Source: a bacterium UBP11_UBA4055 (GTDB lineage Bacteria; UBA4055). From it: DNA of 16,124 bases. The stretch spans positions 1 through 16,124 of the forward strand of contig DFZN01000067.1 of assembly GCA_002382735.1 (NCBI GenBank). The letters run 5' to 3'. The notes beneath the pieces were generated by a model. That model searched no databases and had not been told where the DNA came from. It worked only from the letters and a program-made list of their open reading frames with translations. Position 1 is the first letter of the stretch. Each line of letters opens with the position of its first letter. This document shows positions 7,095 to 14,364 of this stretch, one piece after another. The translations under genes were made by a program, and so were the position numbers.

Positions 7095-9623
7095 TTATTT
7101 TATTACATGATCAAAGTCCAGTCCGATCCCCCACGTGCTCTGATACCACTTCTTACCGTTCGCGCCGAAATGAGTGCCGTACTTGTCATCGCCGGACATT
7201 TCAAGGAATATGCTGATGTAGCCTGCATCGCGCCTCCAGTCCGACCAGCCCATTGTGCTGGGAAGGTGCGCCGAATACAGGTCATCGCCCTGTCCGTCGA
7301 AGAAGACGGATATAGCATCAGCATTTCCCGCGCCTATGGAGAGCGATTCGGCCTGATAGCTGTCGTTGCCGGAGAGGTCGAAGAACATCCCGCCGGCGTA
7401 ATCGTGGCCGCAGCCTATCGAGACGCCCTTTGATTTATACGAATCGTCACCCGCAATGTCGATCAGTGTCCCGAAGGCAAGATGCACGCCGGACCCCATC
7501 GAGTACTGGTACGAGATGTAGTTGTCGTTGCCGGCAAGATCATACAGCGCGCCGTACGCGAGCCAGTAGCCGCCGCCCTGACCGAATATGTCGGAGATAT
7601 AGTTATCGTTGTCCTGCCTGTCAAAAAGCAGTGCGATACCCCCGGCGGCGTGGTCTCTGTCGCCAAATGAGTACCCCTGACCCATCGACATGAAATGATC
7701 GGCGTATCTGAGCACATCCACCTGATTGCCCGAAAGCGTGTAATTGTCGTTGCCACTCTCATCATTCAATACTGAGTAGCCGTAAACTCCCGCATAAGCC
7801 TGAGCTTTCATTTCGCCGATATAAACATCGTTCCCGCTTTTATCCCACAGGCAGGAGTAACCGAATGTCGCGGCAGCCTGAGAATGCTTAAGCGAAAGAT
7901 ACCTGTCATTTCCGGCTTCGTCCAAAAGCACAGTGAAACCGAACAGGGAAGAGGCAAGCGAAAAATCCTTACAGTCGTAAATGTCATCACCGTTGCCGTC
8001 ATAAAGGAACGATATCCCGCTGAAAGCCGAAGCAGGCCCGAACTCATCCGAAATATACCTGTCATTACCTTCAAGGTCGATTATGTATGAAAATCTCTGA
8101 TCTTTATTATTAAGCCTGTAAGTGTCGTCCCCTTTTTTATCAATGATCAGAAAGTATTTACCTTCGTAAACATCATCGCCGTCGGTTCCGATAGCTATAC
8201 GGCCATATGGAGTTTCTTTTGAGTAAGGCTGCTGAAGTAAGTTTTCTTTTACGAACCCGATCAGTTTAATAAAATCGAGATAAGACATTATGCCTGCATT
8301 TATCATGAATTCAGGCTTTATCCTGCTTAAAGTTTCTTTGTAGAACTGTTTGCTTTCCTCGTAATAATTTCTTTCTGCAAGCCTATTATTTATCATGACC
8401 GAAATGTCATCAGTACCGGATGCACTTTCTTCATCTTCAGATCCCTCTTCATCTTCGCTTATCGACCTTTGAAAAACTTTTACCAGTATTGAATCGGCTA
8501 CAGTATAACCCGACCAGGTTTTATCAAAAGTTTCTTCTACGGTTTTATGACTTCTTTCAAATCCGTTCAGATCAATAATTTCTGATCCGTCTATTGGTAA
8601 TTCTGAATCGAATTCTTTTATTAAGTTCGAGAAATCTATCAAAGGAAAATCAGCATAATCATCTTTGGCCTTATCAGGCAGAGAAATCTGAAGCATCGGA
8701 TCTTTGAACATCTGGGCTATGGAAGGGAAGAGGAAAAGTTCTTTATCCGTTTTAACAGGCAGAAAAAAGTCATTTTTCGACATTTTAAGCTCATCGAGCG
8801 CGTTATAAATAACGGAATTGTCCGACACGATATCAGCGATCGTCAGCAATAGGATCGAATCCTTGACATCATGTTCTTCATATCCTTCAAAAATTATACC
8901 CGCAGCCTCACCGTCGATGTATTTTTTCTTCAGAAGCTCAAGAAGAGGCGAGTCCGTTTTTTTGTCAACTATCTTATGCCTGACCTTAAGCGTATCGGTT
9001 TTTAAGTGCGAGTTGAGATAATGTAAAGCAGTATGGGAAACGAGCTGAAGCGAATCATTCAGCATGGAAACAAGTTCTCTGTCGCCTTCGGGAGTATCCA
9101 TTTTGCCCAAAGCTGCCGCGACCTGCCATCTGATCTTAAAATCGGGATCGTTCTTGAAAGGGCGGACAACATTCAGACTGCGAGGATCTTTAAGATCGCC
9201 GATGCCTTTCAGGGCTGAAACTTTCACCCATGCCGAGTCAGATTTCAGAAAACTCTCAAGAAATTCCAACCCTTTATCGTACTTCGACAGACCGAGAAAC
9301 TCCACAGCTGTTCCGAAACTCTCCCTATCCTCAAGCCTGATCACATCCATCAAATACCGTGACGAGAGCTTCGGATCAATCTTCGAGAAAAGATCTCTCA
9401 GCGCATGGTACTCCCTCGGCTGCCTCGAAGAACTCTTCTCAGCAAGGAACGGGATAATATCCTCGCCGATATCGATGATCTTCTGTCTCGCCGGCTCAAC
9501 ATACTTCTGATGATTATGGAATGATGCAGATGCCTGAATGAACAGCGAATCATATTTCGAGGTCGTGTACTGGGCGGAGAGGGTCAAAAACATCGATAAA
9601 AGAATAAGAACCTGAATTTTCAT
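7095..9623 (-). CDS. Secreted HEAT-repeat protein with C-terminal GxDxY repeats
   Basis: An 842-residue protein of unknown function. A signal peptide spans residues 1-17 (cleavage after LSA). Residues 90-200 contain helical pairs of HEAT/PBS-lyase type, for example VKVSALKGIGDLKDP and IRWQVAAALGKMDTPEG. A region of mixed helices follows, then an acidic linker (about 388-406). Residues 480-815 carry 13 motifs of the form GxDxY (one is DNDNY), mostly 26-27 residues apart, with the segment between them shaped like xxGxGxxxxxGxLxD. This suggests a repeated beta structure, perhaps a solenoid binding divalent metal through the Asp residues (inference). There is no RTX GGxGxD run, no cysteine pairing and no sorting domain. 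The ATG at 9621-9623 has GGAAG six bases upstream. The gene is divergent from hsdR and apparently transcribed alone. Location is periplasmic or extracellular. Confidence 0.85.
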   Translation of the reverse strand: MKIQVLILLSMFLTLSAQYTTSKYDSLFIQASASFHNHQKYVEPARQKIIDIGEDIIPFLAEKSSSRQPREYHALRDLFSKIDPKLSSRYLMDVIRLEDRESFGTAVEFLGLSKYDKGLEFLESFLKSDSAWVKVSALKGIGDLKDPRSLNVVRPFKNDPDFKIRWQVAAALGKMDTPEGDRELVSMLNDSLQLVSHTALHYLNSHLKTDTLKVRHKIVDKKTDSPLLELLKKKYIDGEAAGIIFEGYEEHDVKDSILLLTIADIVSDNSVIYNALDELKMSKNDFFLPVKTDKELFLFPSIAQMFKDPMLQISLPDKAKDDYADFPLIDFSNLIKEFDSELPIDGSEIIDLNGFERSHKTVEETFDKTWSGYTVADSILVKVFQRSISEDEEGSEDEESASGTDDISVMINNRLAERNYYEESKQFYKETLSRIKPEFMINAGIMSYLDFIKLIGFVKENLLQQPYSKETPYGRIAIGTDGDDVYEGKYFLIIDKKGDDTYRLNNKDQRFSYIIDLEGNDRYISDEFGPASAFSGISFLYDGNGDDIYDCKDFSLASSLFGFTVLLDEAGNDRYLSLKHSQAAATFGYSCLWDKSGNDVYIGEMKAQAYAGVYGYSVLNDESGNDNYTLSGNQVDVLRYADHFMSMGQGYSFGDRDHAAGGIALLFDRQDNDNYISDIFGQGGGYWLAYGALYDLAGNDNYISYQYSMGSGVHLAFGTLIDIAGDDSYKSKGVSIGCGHDYAGGMFFDLSGNDSYQAESLSIGAGNADAISVFFDGQGDDLYSAHLPSTMGWSDWRRDAGYISIFLEMSGDDKYGTHFGANGKKWYQSTWGIGLDFDHVIK
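7179..8186 (-). repeat. In-frame array of 13 GxDxY motifs, about 78-81 bp per unit
   Basis: Within the secreted protein, GxDxY motifs begin at residues 482, 498, 519, 545, 571, 597, 624, 671, 698, 725, 752, 779 and 811. Steps are 26, 26, 26, 27 and later 27, 27, 27, 27. The 47-residue step at 624-671 departs from the 26-27 rhythm. The two first steps (16 and 21) are shorter, as expected for a degenerate edge. Units are similar in protein but not identical in DNA. Confidence 0.85.
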
Positions 9624-9646
9624 AACTACTTCCGGATTTTTTTACA

Positions 9647-9675
9647 AAATTAAGCAAAATAAGATGGAAAAGCAA
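9647..9675 (-). promoter_or_regulatory. Candidate promoter of the secreted repeat-protein gene
   Basis: On the minus strand TTGCTT (9670-9675) is followed after 17 bases by TAATTT (9647-9652), 23 bases before the ATG at 9623. The spacing is ideal and the -10 match is moderate. The 136-base divergent gap must hold promoters for both this gene and hsdR. Confidence 0.35.
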
Positions 9676-9689
9676 AAAGAATATTCTGC

Positions 9690-9718
9690 TTGCTAACTGA
9701 TAAATATCAGGTTAAATT
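9690..9718 (+). promoter_or_regulatory. Candidate hsdR promoter with palindrome in the spacer
   Basis: TTGCTA (9690-9695) and TAAATT (9713-9718) are 17 bases apart and 41 bases before the hsdR ATG. The spacer contains a perfect inverted repeat, CTGATA-AA-TATCAG (9697-9710). A repressor bound there would block polymerase, so it is a possible operator. Both elements are inferred from pattern only; AT-rich palindromes of this size also arise by chance. Confidence 0.35.
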
Positions 9719-9759
9719 TATCTTCGTTAATACTACAAATGAACACTGCTGGGTAAGAA

Positions 9760-12489
9760 ATGCATATTTATCAGACACCGGAACAGAAAGCGAGAGAACA
9801 GATCGACAAAATGCTTAACGCATCCGGCTGGACTGTGCAGTCTAAAAGCGAAATAAATTTATCAGCGTCTCTTGGAATTGCGGTTCGAGAATACACAACA
9901 GCGGTCGGACCTGCAGACTATGTTCTTTTCGCAGACAAAAAGCCAGTCGGTATTGTTGAAGCGAAAAAGGAAGCCGAAGGGCTGCATCTGAAAGTAGCGG
10001 AGGATCAAGCTGAATATTATGCGAAAAGTAAGCTGAAATATTTGAATAACGGTACGCTGCCTTTTGTTTATGAAAGCACGGGAACGGTCACTAATTTTAC
10101 GGATATGCGCGATCCGAAACCAAGATCGAGGCCTGTCTTTTCGTTCCACAGACCAGAAACGCTTATCAAACTTCTGAAAGAAAACAATTCATTACGCGTA
10201 AGACTGCACGATCTTCCCGAGCTGAAACCAGACGGGCTGAGAGGAGCGCAGTTCAGAGCGATAAATAACCTTGAAGGATCTTTCAAAGATAACAAACCGA
10301 AAGCGCTGATCCAGATGGCGACCGGCTCAGGCAAAACTTTTACCGCCTGCACTTTCGTTTACCGTCTTTTGAATCATGCAAAAGCAAGCAGAATTTTGTT
10401 TCTCGTTGATACAAAAAATCTCGGCGAGCAGGCGGAACAGGAATTTCTGAAATATCAGCCGAACGATGACAACAGGAAATTTACTGAGCTTTATAATGTT
10501 CAGCGGCTAAGTTCAAGCTACATCGCTTCGGACAGTCAGGTCTGCATTTCAACCATTCAAAGGCTTTACTCGATCCTGAAAGGCGAAGAACTCGACGAAA
10601 CACTTGAAGAGTCGAATCCGAACGAATCGGGAGTTTTTGAAGGCTGGCAGAAAAAGGAACCGCTTCCGGTGATTTACAACGAAAGAATTCCGCTCGAGTA
10701 TTTTGATTTTATCATAATTGACGAATGCCACCGCTCGATATATAATTTATGGAAGCAGGTGCTTGATTATTTTGACGCATTCTTGATCGGGCTTACCGCA
10801 ACGCCGGACAAAAGAACCTTCGGTTTCTTCAATGAGAATGTCGTCAGCGAATATACTTATGAGGATTCCGTAACAGACGGAGTGAATGTTCCTTATGATG
10901 TCTTTACTATAGAAACTGAGATCACGCAGAACGGAGCGGTATTAAAAGCCGATCAGTTCGTGGACAAAAGGGAAAAACTGTCACGAAAAAGCAGATGGTC
11001 AAGGCTTGACGATGATTATGAATACACTGCGAACGATCTTGACAGGGAAGTGGTCAGCATAAACCAGATAAGATGTGTAATTAGAGCTTTCAAAGAGGCA
11101 CTACCGAAGATTTTCCCGGACAGATTCGATGAGAACGGTGAATTTGAAGTACCTAAGACGCTTGTATTCGCAAAAACTGACAGCCACGCTGACGATATAA
11201 TTCAGATCATCAGGGAAGAATTCGCGGAAGGGAACGATTTCTGCAAAAAGATCACATATAAGGCTGAGGAAGACCCGAAATCAGTTCTCAATCGGTTCAG
11301 GAATTCATGGGCACCGAGGATCACCGTAACAGTTGATATGGTAGCAACCGGAACCGATGTCAAACCGCTCGAAGTTCTTCTTTTTATGAGGGATGTAAAA
11401 AGTCTCAATTATTTTGAGCAGATGAAAGGCAGAGGCACGAGAACGCTGGATTACGATAAACTTCTGAGTGTAACGAAGACCGCAAAGCACACGAAGACGC
11501 ATTTTGTGATCGTGGATGCAATAGGAGCCGTCAAATCAAAGAAAACAGACAGCCGTCCGCTTGAAAGAAAGCCGGCAGTACCGTTAAAAGACCTTCTCGG
11601 AGCTGTAGCAGTGGGAGTAAAAGACGAGGATGTTTTCACTTCTCTCGCAAACCGTCTGATCAGGCTCGATAAAAAAATGACCGATACCGAAAAGACAAGG
11701 TTCGAAGAACTCAGCGGAGGAAAAACCGTCATATCTGTAGCGAAAAACCTTCTAGAAGCATACGATCCCGATGTCCCCGAACAGCAGAGAAATGACATAC
11801 AAAATGCAGCAACTTCAACATTCAACGGCAAGCTCAACGAATATATAGATAATGTCAGAAAAGCGCACGAACAGATAATTGATAAAATAAATACGGATAA
11901 AGTGCTCAAAGCAGAGTGGGATACTTTCACTTCCGATAAAGCTCAATCAGTCATAAAAGAGTTCAAAGAGTACATAGAAGCGAATAAAGATGAAATCACA
12001 GCACTCGGCATATTTTACGATCAGCCTTACAGAAGAAGAGAACTCACATTCAAAATGATAAAGGAAGTCCTTGAAAGAATAAAGGCCGACAAACCGCTCC
12101 TCGCGCCGCATTATGTCTGGGAAGCCTACGCGCAGCTTGAAGAAGTCAGAGGAAGCAGCCCAAAAAATGAACTCACCGCGCTTGTTTCGCTCATAAGAAA
12201 AGTCACCGGAACAGACAAACTGCTCACGCCTTACGATAAAACCGTGGACAAAAACTTTCAGGACTGGGTATTCAGAAAACACGCAGGAAGCGGAGAAAAA
12301 TTCACCGAAGAACAGATGGAATGGCTCAGAATGCTAAAAGACCACATCGCGCAGAGCTTTCATATCGAACCCGACGATCTCGACTTCACACCGTTTGACG
12401 CAAAGGGAGGCAGAGGCAGAATGTGGAAATTATTCGGCGACAAGACCGATGAAATCATAAAAGAACTAAATGAAGCGCTGGTAGCCTGA
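9760..12489 (+). CDS. hsdR: Type I restriction endonuclease subunit R (EcoEI-like)
   Basis: The 909-residue motor and nuclease subunit of a type I restriction system, which translocates DNA after recognition by the M2S core and cuts it at a distance. The N-terminal nuclease has the PD-ExK pattern Asp53 (GPADYVLF) and Glu67-Ala-Lys69 (VEAKK). The SF2 helicase has Walker A MATGSGKT (186-193), DECH box (321-324), TATP (346-349), motif V region VDMVATGTD (about 525-533) and motif VI QMKGRGTR (554-561). The C-terminal third (about 690-905) is the helical EcoEI R_C-type domain that joins the methylase core, ending in GRGRMWKLFG. All key residues are kept, so the protein looks functional. The stop overlaps the hsdS ATG by one base (TGATG). 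No hsdM is adjacent. The Shine-Dalgarno is weak. Confidence 0.93.
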   Translation: MHIYQTPEQKAREQIDKMLNASGWTVQSKSEINLSASLGIAVREYTTAVGPADYVLFADKKPVGIVEAKKEAEGLHLKVAEDQAEYYAKSKLKYLNNGTLPFVYESTGTVTNFTDMRDPKPRSRPVFSFHRPETLIKLLKENNSLRVRLHDLPELKPDGLRGAQFRAINNLEGSFKDNKPKALIQMATGSGKTFTACTFVYRLLNHAKASRILFLVDTKNLGEQAEQEFLKYQPNDDNRKFTELYNVQRLSSSYIASDSQVCISTIQRLYSILKGEELDETLEESNPNESGVFEGWQKKEPLPVIYNERIPLEYFDFIIIDECHRSIYNLWKQVLDYFDAFLIGLTATPDKRTFGFFNENVVSEYTYEDSVTDGVNVPYDVFTIETEITQNGAVLKADQFVDKREKLSRKSRWSRLDDDYEYTANDLDREVVSINQIRCVIRAFKEALPKIFPDRFDENGEFEVPKTLVFAKTDSHADDIIQIIREEFAEGNDFCKKITYKAEEDPKSVLNRFRNSWAPRITVTVDMVATGTDVKPLEVLLFMRDVKSLNYFEQMKGRGTRTLDYDKLLSVTKTAKHTKTHFVIVDAIGAVKSKKTDSRPLERKPAVPLKDLLGAVAVGVKDEDVFTSLANRLIRLDKKMTDTEKTRFEELSGGKTVISVAKNLLEAYDPDVPEQQRNDIQNAATSTFNGKLNEYIDNVRKAHEQIIDKINTDKVLKAEWDTFTSDKAQSVIKEFKEYIEANKDEITALGIFYDQPYRRRELTFKMIKEVLERIKADKPLLAPHYVWEAYAQLEEVRGSSPKNELTALVSLIRKVTGTDKLLTPYDKTVDKNFQDWVFRKHAGSGEKFTEEQMEWLRMLKDHIAQSFHIEPDDLDFTPFDAKGGRGRMWKLFGDKTDEIIKELNEALVA

Positions 12490-13691
12490 TGAGAAAAGAC
12501 TGGGTTGAAGTTGAGCTGATTGATGCATGTACTATTCACGATAATATGAGAAAACCTATCAATTCTCAGGAACGGGCAAGCCGTATAGCTGGGAAAGATA
12601 TTTCACAGCTATTTCCTTATTACGGAGCTACTGGGCAAGTAGGATATATTGATGATTTTTTAACAGACGGTAAGTATGTTCTGATCGGTGAGGATGGCGC
12701 ACCTTTTCTCGATTTTACGAAAGATGTAGCTTACATGATAAACGGAAAATGTTGGGTAAACAACCACGCGCATATTTTGCTATCAAAATTTAACAATAAG
12801 TTTCTTTTATATTATTTGAATCAAGTTAATCTAAAAGATTATGTGTCAGGCACAACGAGATTGAAACTTACTCAAAGCAGTTTAAAACAGATTCCTGTAA
12901 AAGTTGCACCGCTACCGGAACAACGGGCGATCGTATCTAAAATTGAATTACTATTCAGCGAACTCGACAACGCGGTTTCTAACCTGAAACAGGCAAAAGA
13001 CAAGCTTGAAATATTCCGGCAGTCCGTTCTCAAAAAGGCTTTTGAAGGAGAATTGACGAAAGAAAGTAAAAAATTGGAAAAGAAGAAATTAGGGGATGTG
13101 ATAAAAATCAAATCCGGAGATGGATTAAGCAAATCTAACAGGAATGATACGGGAAAATTTTTAGTTTATGGCGGCAACGGAGTTACTGGCAGGCATTCCG
13201 AATATATGTTTGAAGAACAGAGATTGATTATTGGTCGAGTTGGTGTGCATTGCGGGAACGCCTACATAACAAAACCCAATAGTTGGGTTACTGATAATGC
13301 CTTTGTAGTAGATTTTGATAAAGAAAAAATCTATATTATGTTTTTGCTATATTTAATAGGTAATTTAAACCTGAATCAATACTCTAATTCAACAGCACAA
13401 CCTGTAATCTCAGGTGGAACTGTTTATCCAGTTGAATTTTACTTACCGAACTCAATTCAAGATCAGCAGGAAATCGTTAAAGAAATTGAAACGCGCTTTT
13501 CCGTGGCTGATAAGTTGGCTGAATCAATAGACGAAAGCCTTTTTAAAGCTGAAGCGCTTCGCCAGAGCATTTTAAAAAAGGCTTTTGAAGGCGAGCTTTT
13601 AAGTGAAGCTGAACTTGTCGCTTGCAGAAAAGAAGCTGACTGGGAGCCTGCGGAAAAGCTTTTGGAGAGGATAAAGAGGGAGAGGAAGTAA
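12489..13691 (+). CDS. hsdS: Type I restriction-modification specificity subunit S
   Basis: HsdS recognises the two halves of the DNA target and normally holds two methylase subunits. The 400 residues show the standard layout: recognition domain 1 (about 1-140, ending VSGTTRLKLTQSSLKQIPV), conserved spacer 1 (about 146-195, PLPEQRAIVSKIELLFSELD and RQSVLKKAFEGEL), recognition domain 2 (about 200-325, ending in the PVISGGTVYPVEF region) and spacer 2 (about 326-400, QQEIVKEIETRF and RQSILKKAFEGEL). Both conserved spacers predict the coiled coil that fixes half-site distance. Base composition is mosaic: sample lines in the recognition domains are about 15-18% GC, against 42-45% in the spacers. 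Translation is coupled to hsdR by the TGATG overlap. The target sequence cannot be read from the protein here. Confidence 0.92.
   Translation: MRKDWVEVELIDACTIHDNMRKPINSQERASRIAGKDISQLFPYYGATGQVGYIDDFLTDGKYVLIGEDGAPFLDFTKDVAYMINGKCWVNNHAHILLSKFNNKFLLYYLNQVNLKDYVSGTTRLKLTQSSLKQIPVKVAPLPEQRAIVSKIELLFSELDNAVSNLKQAKDKLEIFRQSVLKKAFEGELTKESKKLEKKKLGDVIKIKSGDGLSKSNRNDTGKFLVYGGNGVTGRHSEYMFEEQRLIIGRVGVHCGNAYITKPNSWVTDNAFVVDFDKEKIYIMFLLYLIGNLNLNQYSNSTAQPVISGGTVYPVEFYLPNSIQDQQEIVKEIETRFSVADKLAESIDESLFKAEALRQSILKKAFEGELLSEAELVACRKEADWEPAEKLLERIKRERK
13032..13591 (+). repeat. 17-base direct repeat in the two conserved spacers of hsdS
   Basis: AAAAAGGCTTTTGAAGG occurs at 13032-13048 and again at 13575-13591, 543 bases apart, encoding the shared KKAFEG of each spacer. 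Such repeats flank the second recognition domain and can serve as sites for domain exchange by homologous recombination. Confidence 0.8.
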
Positions 13692-13692
13692 A

Positions 13693-14169
13693 TTGATTGA
13701 TGAAGAAAAAGCTAAAACATTAAGAGATGAATTTATAAAACTAACAGGTATTGATTGCAAAATTTCTCTTATGGGAAACGGGGAGTATCACAAACCCACA
13801 ACCTTAAGAAAGGACGAACAAGGGGTATATGTTTTTTTTAATGAAAATTATTGTTTTAAAGTAGGCAAAGCAGGATCGAAGAGTAAGGCAAGGTGGAATT
13901 CACATCATTACAACCTTGATAATAAGACGCCAAGCACTTTTGCGAAATCAATTATGAAAAATAAAGAAAAGTTCAAACAATATTATCCTAAGAGTAAATA
14001 TGAGGAAATAGATAATCTAAAAAAAGATAATATTAAACAGTGGATTCGGGATAATACATATAGAATTGAGTTTAAAATTTCAGCAGATAAGTCTAAGTAT
14101 GCTTTAAATTTACTTGAAGCATTGTTACAATTTAGATTAGAACCAGTATTTGAAGGGAAATATGAATAA
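13693..14169 (+). CDS. GIY-YIG-like nuclease family protein next to hsdS
   Basis: A 158-residue AT-rich gene one base after the hsdS stop. GVYVFF (44-49) and FKVGKAG (55-61) match the paired GIY and YIG strands of the GIY-YIG nuclease fold, with Tyr46 and Gly58 in the expected places. Arg67 in the next helix and Glu142 (LLEALLQFRLEPVFEGK) match the catalytic Arg and metal-binding Glu. The long helical insert between them (about 80-120) is charged. The start is TTG (13693-13695): the frame has no ATG until residue 27, and GGAGAGGAAG lies just upstream inside the hsdS end. Sample lines of the gene are 20-28% GC against about 50% in hsdR, indicating separate origin. Relatives are seen beside type I specificity genes (from memory). 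Function is unproven; an accessory nuclease is the simplest idea. Confidence 0.6.
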   Translation: MIDEEKAKTLRDEFIKLTGIDCKISLMGNGEYHKPTTLRKDEQGVYVFFNENYCFKVGKAGSKSKARWNSHHYNLDNKTPSTFAKSIMKNKEKFKQYYPKSKYEEIDNLKKDNIKQWIRDNTYRIEFKISADKSKYALNLLEALLQFRLEPVFEGKYE

Positions 14170-14260
14170 AAAAATATATTAAGTTTTTGCTTATGATAAA
14201 CTTTAAGAGAGATTTATTAAAAGGCAAATAAATGAATGAATCGAGCATAACATCAAAAGT

Positions 14261-14317
14261 GCTGAGAAGCTTTTGGAGAGGATAAAAAGGAACTGGTTGG
14301 GAAAAAAAACAGCTTGA
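14261..14317 (+). pseudogene. Scrap of a second hsdS 3' end
   Basis: The frame reads AEKLLERIKRNWLGKKTA then stop, matching AEKLLERIKRERK at the end of the intact HsdS. At DNA level 20 bases are identical (13656-13675 and 14267-14286). A stop lies in frame about seven codons upstream, so nothing more of the gene remains. It marks an old duplication or recombination joint beyond the GIY-YIG gene. Confidence 0.5.
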
Positions 14318-14321
14318 GTTC

Positions 14322-14348
14322 GTCCGAAAAATATGCGAAACTTCGGAC
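14322..14348 (+). promoter_or_regulatory. Inverted repeat upstream of the antitoxin relic
   Basis: GTCCGAA (14322-14328) and TTCGGAC (14342-14348) are perfect complements separated by 13 bases, ending 16 bases before the antitoxin ATG. Antitoxins of this type commonly bind such repeats to control their own operon, so an operator is plausible. No T-run follows, so it is not a classic terminator. Confidence 0.4.
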
Positions 14349-14364
14349 AAAGGGAGGATGGGCT

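Noticed and set aside
7179..8186. RTX (hemolysin-type) calcium-binding nonapeptide array
   Set aside because: RTX repeats recur every nine residues as GGxGxDxUx. Here the motif lacks the double glycine and recurs every 26-27 residues.
9064..9510. Open frame of 148 codons on the plus strand inside the secreted repeat-protein gene
   Set aside because: Antisense to the HEAT-repeat part; composition is Ser/Arg/Leu-rich as expected for a shadow frame.
11451..11930. Open frame of 159 codons on the minus strand inside hsdR
   Set aside because: Antisense to the well-supported HsdR helical domain; the apparent hydrophobicity is a by-product of Lys/Glu-rich codons on the other strand.
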